A DNA stretch of 64,000 bases from Trichoplax sp. H2 (Eukaryota; Placozoa; Uniplacotomia; Trichoplacea), in the NCBI GenBank assembly GCA_003344405.1, contig NOWV01000065.1:1-64000 (forward strand). The letters are read 5' to 3'. Every line of letters begins with the position of its first letter. The stretch's first letter is position 1. A program made the position numbers and the translations under genes. This document shows positions 59,141 to 64,000 of this stretch, in pieces. Below the pieces are notes generated by a model. The model had not been told where the DNA came from and did no database searches. It saw only the letters and a list, made by a program, of their open reading frames with translations.

Positions 59141-59802
59141 AGTTTTTACAATATTTTATGATCATTTACTGTTTGAAAACTAACCTATGACTCAACCATC
59201 AATAAGTTGTTTCCATTCTTAGGATAATACTTACTTCGACAATTAAAGATACATATTCGCATTCTCTTTTGCATATACGTATTTAGTGCGTTCAACACGT
59301 ACTTTGTTTTTAGAACTGCATTATTCCTTGATGAATTAACTCAGCTGGTAATCAAAGGTTATGACACAAAGAAATCCAATTCATTTCATTAAAAGTGTTA
59401 AAATCAATGCGGATTCTATAGAGATGGACATAGGTTGTCTCCATAGCAACTATCGAACTTATTAATTAAGAGACTGCCTTTATTCCTTTAAATTTAGCCT
59501 GATATGCTAATTAATCCATTGAATTACATGGAGTAAATAGTGCTTATTTGAATAGTCTGAAATGAGGTAATTCGCTATATAATTATGGGACGATGGAGCG
59601 AACGAAAACTCGATAGTTTACGAGCAAAGTAAATCGTCATCTCGTAGCTATTTAAGGTTGAAATAAATCGAAAAAGTCGAATCTAACCCTTATAAAAAGA
59701 ACTTAGATCATTCATCATCAACTAATCTACAACTTGATATTGTATATACCGTTCATATATAATATATATATATACACCTTAGCAAAGATTCCTATTTTCG
59801 AT

Positions 59803-62800
59803 ATGGCAAAAGTAAATAGGATCGACATTATGTCCAAGAATGCCAATAATGATCTAGAAGAAGAAACAACGATCTGTTATCGGCCTTTTAGGAAGAGAAC
59901 TACTGATCATTCTAACAAGTTAAAATCATTACCTGGAAGACCTCGTGATAGGAAAGGCTCTGATTTAGTAGCAGGATCATTTTTAAGCTTAAGCTTAGCC
60001 ATGACTAAAATGGGTGGACTTGATGTTCATGATGTGAGTCTAGGCATCTTCTAAATTGAATGATGACGTTAGTACTAATTCGTTTTATAGCGGTTATTTT
60101 AAAATTGAAAGATGTATAGATCTTGTTAAAGTTATGCCAGTATACTTTTTATGTTATTATTTACTGTGTAATCCAATTTTGGAAACTTAGCTGATAATTA
60201 TTCAAAATGGAGAGATTACGTTTATAAAGAGCAAGTTCTACATCTCCGCGTAATATTGGAGATAATATTGCCTCAATGATTGAGTACTTTTAATTTAGCG
60301 TATAACTCCAAGATGAAGGACGTCATATATTTTAAGACGCTATATAGCAATCATCATGACGATATCTGTAATGTTAGACGGATAATGTAACATTAAAAAG
60401 CAATTAGCATGATTATATCTATAGCAAAATTTTAGATTAGGAGTATAGCTGTAGTAACACTTAATTTATCTCTCACTAACCTGAAAAATTCTCATAAACA
60501 TCATCCCTAAAGTGAATAACATTTGAAGACTCTTTCCTGATTATAAATGAATTCAGCCGATCAGAAATAAGCAATAATTATTATAAATTATTTACCATAT
60601 AGATAATCCGCCGTTTTAAAAAACTTCCGGTCATTTTGCAAAATCACATATTACACGATCATAATTATTTCGCACAGTGTCCTAGTATTTTGAAAATGAC
60701 CGATTACATAAGCGTTTTGCATCTATAAACGAACAAATGCCAGTGCTAGCAGAATCATGATTCATGATATTTATCCATCATTATACACCATTAGTGAAAA
60801 TAATTTACCTTTTTCTATATCAATAAGTAATTTTGACTAGAGAATTTTTAATTATTCTTTGTGATGAATGATATTCACAACTTCTTACAAGACAAAAATA
60901 TCACCTCTATGAGTAGTCAAGTCCTAAAAATAACTGTTTAAGAACATATAAAAGATTATTATAATAATTTCGCTAAAATTAAGCTTACTTCTTTGGCGAT
61001 TTCTATCGATGATGCCCATATTAAAACCAATATTTAATTTATATTTCGCCAATACGGTATGCAAGCAGCAATAAAAGGAAACATAGATGATATAAATCGA
61101 GCATTTAAGTCACGATTTTACTTAGATAGAATCAATTATCCGGATGAAAATGGCTTAACTCTTATGCATCTTGCAGCTATCCATGATCAAGGTGACGTTA
61201 TCAACTGCTTAATGAGATATGGAGCAGGTATTATCAGCAATTACTATTTATTAACTGCGCAGCTAATTTTTAGGCTCCGAGCATTATTATATCGCTAGAA
61301 ATTAAAATACAGTAATATGTCTCTTATTTAATCCAGAAAACATAGACAATAACGATAGCTATTGATGGTGATGTATAAATAATTTTAATGACGCTATATT
61401 CGTAAGTTCATAATTTGTGATTCACATATTAAAATCTATACTTTTGCATATCCTATACAATAACGTAGTCATTGATATCAGCAATGGGAATACCGATGAA
61501 ACACCACTGCATTTAGCTGCAAAGCATAATGCATGTGCTGCAATCAAAGCTCTAGTCCAAAATGGTTCCATCATTGATGTTGTCGATCATAATTCAAGAA
61601 CACCTTTGCATTATGCCTGCAACCACGGCTGCAATGAAGCTGTTGAGGTTATTATCAAGATACTCTATTCCTTACAGTCTTTCCGTACTTTTGCTCTCCT
61701 ACAATTTACACGAACAGCGAAGCAATGGGAAACTTTACATTTTTTTTAGGCGATTTTGCATGAAGCCGACCTTATGAAAGTATCTCACACTATTATCAAT
61801 GCATATGATGCAGAAAGGGCAACTCCGCTACATTTATCAGTATTAACTTGTTCTGAGGATGTCGACCGTAAATTGGTGAGAGAGATTGGAGTCTATTTAA
61901 ATGTTCAGATATGTGCTTTAGATGAATATTTATATTCTATAAATTTAACTGTGAGGCTATGATATGTATTTACGAATTGTTATGAATCCTGATGCTAGAT
62001 AATATAGTAAAAATACTTTTAAAGAATATTATTTACTCTTGAGATTTCCTGTATACTATTTGACTGTGTGTAATTCACATAGAGCGTAGATTAATAACTT
62101 ACAATTCAACGTTATAAATTTGCCTCTTACTCTACGGAATATATGTATATGAATTATTAAGTAGCAATTACAATTCTATGTCTAACATTAGCTTCAATGT
62201 GGAGCTAATATTTACAGAAAAGATGTAGCTGGTAATACACCTTTACTGTTAGCTGCAAAGCGGCACAAGACTGGAATTATGAAGATATTACTAGAATTTG
62301 GTAAATGCTTAAATTTTGTCGAACTTATCTGCCACGAAACTATGATTTACCAAATTAGTTGCGGGTTGTATTTATGTCTAATACTGTTACGTACAGGTAC
62401 AGTAGCATTAGCAAAACTGAAATGTTGTAGTGTACGGTACAGATGTACCTCGGTATCAGCTATTGTAATACATTGTACGCGCAGGTGTACTATTCTATGT
62501 TACTAGAAACGTAACAAATACCTTGAAATTCCTTTCTTAATCTTTCACTCAATAATCCTTGTTGCAGCTTTCGTAGCGGCAGCTATACTTTCATAAGCAA
62601 TTTTTGAAATTAATTAAATAACATATCTTAGATATTGCAAAATTAGTAGTTATCTATTTTAAGTAATTGTACAATTATTAACAAGATAGGTGCAAAGACG
62701 ATTCATGAATAGGGCAATTTAAGAGTAAAATGTTGTTTTTATTAATTGCAAGACAAAAGATATCTTCCTAACGGTACTACTCGAAATTATTTAAGAATGA

Positions 62801-64000
62801 TGATTTAACCGTCTTGTGTTATTTCTATTCATTTATAGCACTAAATTGATTCTAGTGCGATAATTTTACCAGAAAACTAATCAAGATTGGAATATTAGAG
62901 CCAATAGACTATTTATTTTTACAGCGTAGTAATATCAAAATAATTTTGGTCTTTTATAAGTACTAATATTTAACTCCAACTGCATTAGTTAGCCAACCAA
63001 TCATGTCACTATTTCCACTATAATATCACCGTACTTTACTGCCAACAAAAATTCTAATTTTTGTTAAGAAACAAGTAATGTCTAATTCTAAACTATATTA
63101 ATTAGCTAACTCACATGGGAAACACGAATATGTACTTGTTCCAAACGAATTTGGTATGACGGCTATTCACTTGTCAGTGGCTTCTGGATGTATTGAGGTA
63201 AGTATTACCTTATGTTTGGATACATGGGCTTATTATTGATCGCGCTAAATTTAAAATTTACTTGCCATTCTGTTATCAGATTCTTCTTATCATGCTTTCA
63301 TAAATATTTAATAATTGAGAAATAGAATGATAATCGTTCATTATTTTCTTATTTATGATTTCTCTTCTTCCATCAGAATATAGAATTATGTCTCGCTTTT
63401 GGGGCAGATGTAGAGTGCCAATCGGTAAATATTGAGATAAACTAGGTTAAACCACTAGTAATCACTGCTAAATCTTCGCTAAATTAGTGATTAATAATAA
63501 GTTCTATTATGTAGAACAATTTTACGGCATGCTTCACGTTTACAGTGCAAAATCGTGTTCAAGAATCATTAATATGAAGTATAGATTTTTCCCTATAATT
63601 CATATAGTCTGAGCTATTAACACCGTTGCATTTGGCGGCATTGAGTGGATATTATGAAGTTTCTGAAGTTTTAATCAATAATGGAGCCAAGGTCAATACT
63701 CCTGATTCGAAAAATAGAACATGTTTACATTATGCTGCTCTTAGTAATAATGTAGAACTGATGAATCTATTAATAAGCAACGTAAGATGATGCATATGTC
63801 AATTTAAAATTAGATTTAATATATCCGAATCGGACACAAATATTTACCGTATTTCAAATAGGGAGCTTTAATAGAAGTGATAGATATCAATTTACAAACA
63901 CCATTAATGACCGCAGCCAGCCATGATTGCCTTGCCGCATTAGAATTTCTGATAAGAAATGGTGCTAGCACTTCTGGAAAAGATAAAGATGGCAAGACTT
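59803..64000 (+). CDS. TRPA-like ankyrin-repeat channel, copy B (5' part; runs off window)
   Basis: Tandem paralogue of the 47036 gene with the same exon lengths: 59803-60033 (231), 61065-61227 (163), 61469-61647 (179 versus 176), 61750-61875 (126), 62192-62300 (109), 63106-63197 (92), 63377-63424 (48), 63608-63781 (174) and 63862 to the window end. The start ATG 59803 was chosen by alignment with copy A, not the longer frame from 59734. The N-terminus keeps CYRPFRKRTTDHSN and a RKGSD site; ankyrin repeats follow (TPLHLAAKHNACAAIKALV). Transmembrane exons lie beyond the window. No internal stop is seen in these exons. Two splice signals look damaged. The exon 2 acceptor is AA|GCAGCA where copy A has AG|GCAGCA, and the exon 3 donor is GTTATT where copy A has GTAATT. 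If exon 2 cannot be spliced, an in-frame ATG at 61059 could start a shorter channel without the 77-residue N-terminus; otherwise the copy may be failing. Confidence 0.75.
62325..63070. mobile_element. ~740-bp insertion in intron 5 of channel copy B
   Basis: Intron 5 is 67 bases in copy A (49553-49619) and 805 bases in copy B (62301-63105). The ends of the two introns align, so the extra sequence is an insertion in B or, less likely, a loss from A. Within it, 62385-62516 is framed by TGTTACGT and ACGTAACA in inverted orientation. No transposase frame is visible. Mobile origin is inferred. Confidence 0.4.

Overview
This looks like nuclear DNA from an early-branching animal. It is very AT-rich and has no operons. 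Many genes are split into short exons by short GT-AG introns. The content is animal-like: a TRPA-type ankyrin channel pair, an importin-alpha-like armadillo gene, a tail-anchored R-SNARE-like protein and long arrays of kinesin-light-chain-type TPRs. A placozoan (Trichoplax or Hoilungia) is my best guess; a sponge is the main alternative. This is inference from composition and gene content, not a database match.

Layout. (1) 3.7-33.5 kb, + strand: four large intronless TPR genes. The pair at 3697 and 12493 belongs to one subfamily and the pair at 26495 and 31220 to another. The 12493 protein ends in a CaaX box (CSVM). The same CSVM survives in the decayed 3' tail of the 3697 gene. The 26495 and 31220 proteins both begin MGNS-x-NRE, an N-myristoylation-type start. 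The cluster therefore seems to hold two sister families of TPR scaffold with lipid anchors at opposite ends. (2) 8.0-9.3 kb and 15.9-22.3 kb, - strand: small multi-exon alpha-helical genes. One is a roughly 15-exon armadillo-repeat gene with importin-alpha-like repeats (18.9-22.3 kb) and another is a shorter helical gene (15.9-17.2 kb). (3) 37.2-39.5 kb: two 20-N gaps flanked by near-identical segments, best read as haplotype or assembly duplication. (4) 40.6-43.4 kb, + strand: two small C-terminally anchored membrane proteins; the second has the C-terminal half of an R-SNARE motif. (5) 47.0-57.3 kb: a TRPA-like cation channel whose 25 exons I could join in phase into 1135 codons including the stop (1134 aa). 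(6) 59.8-64.0 kb: its tandem paralogue, cut by the window end. The paralogue has lost the exon 2 splice acceptor seen in copy A and has a weak exon 3 donor.

The rest is AT-rich intergenic or intronic DNA with a few tandem repeats, one strong 32-bp-arm hairpin and relics of TRPA exons upstream of both channel genes. I saw no tRNA, rRNA, CRISPR or complete transposon. Exon coordinates were read by eye from splice signals and reading-frame phase and were not checked against transcripts.
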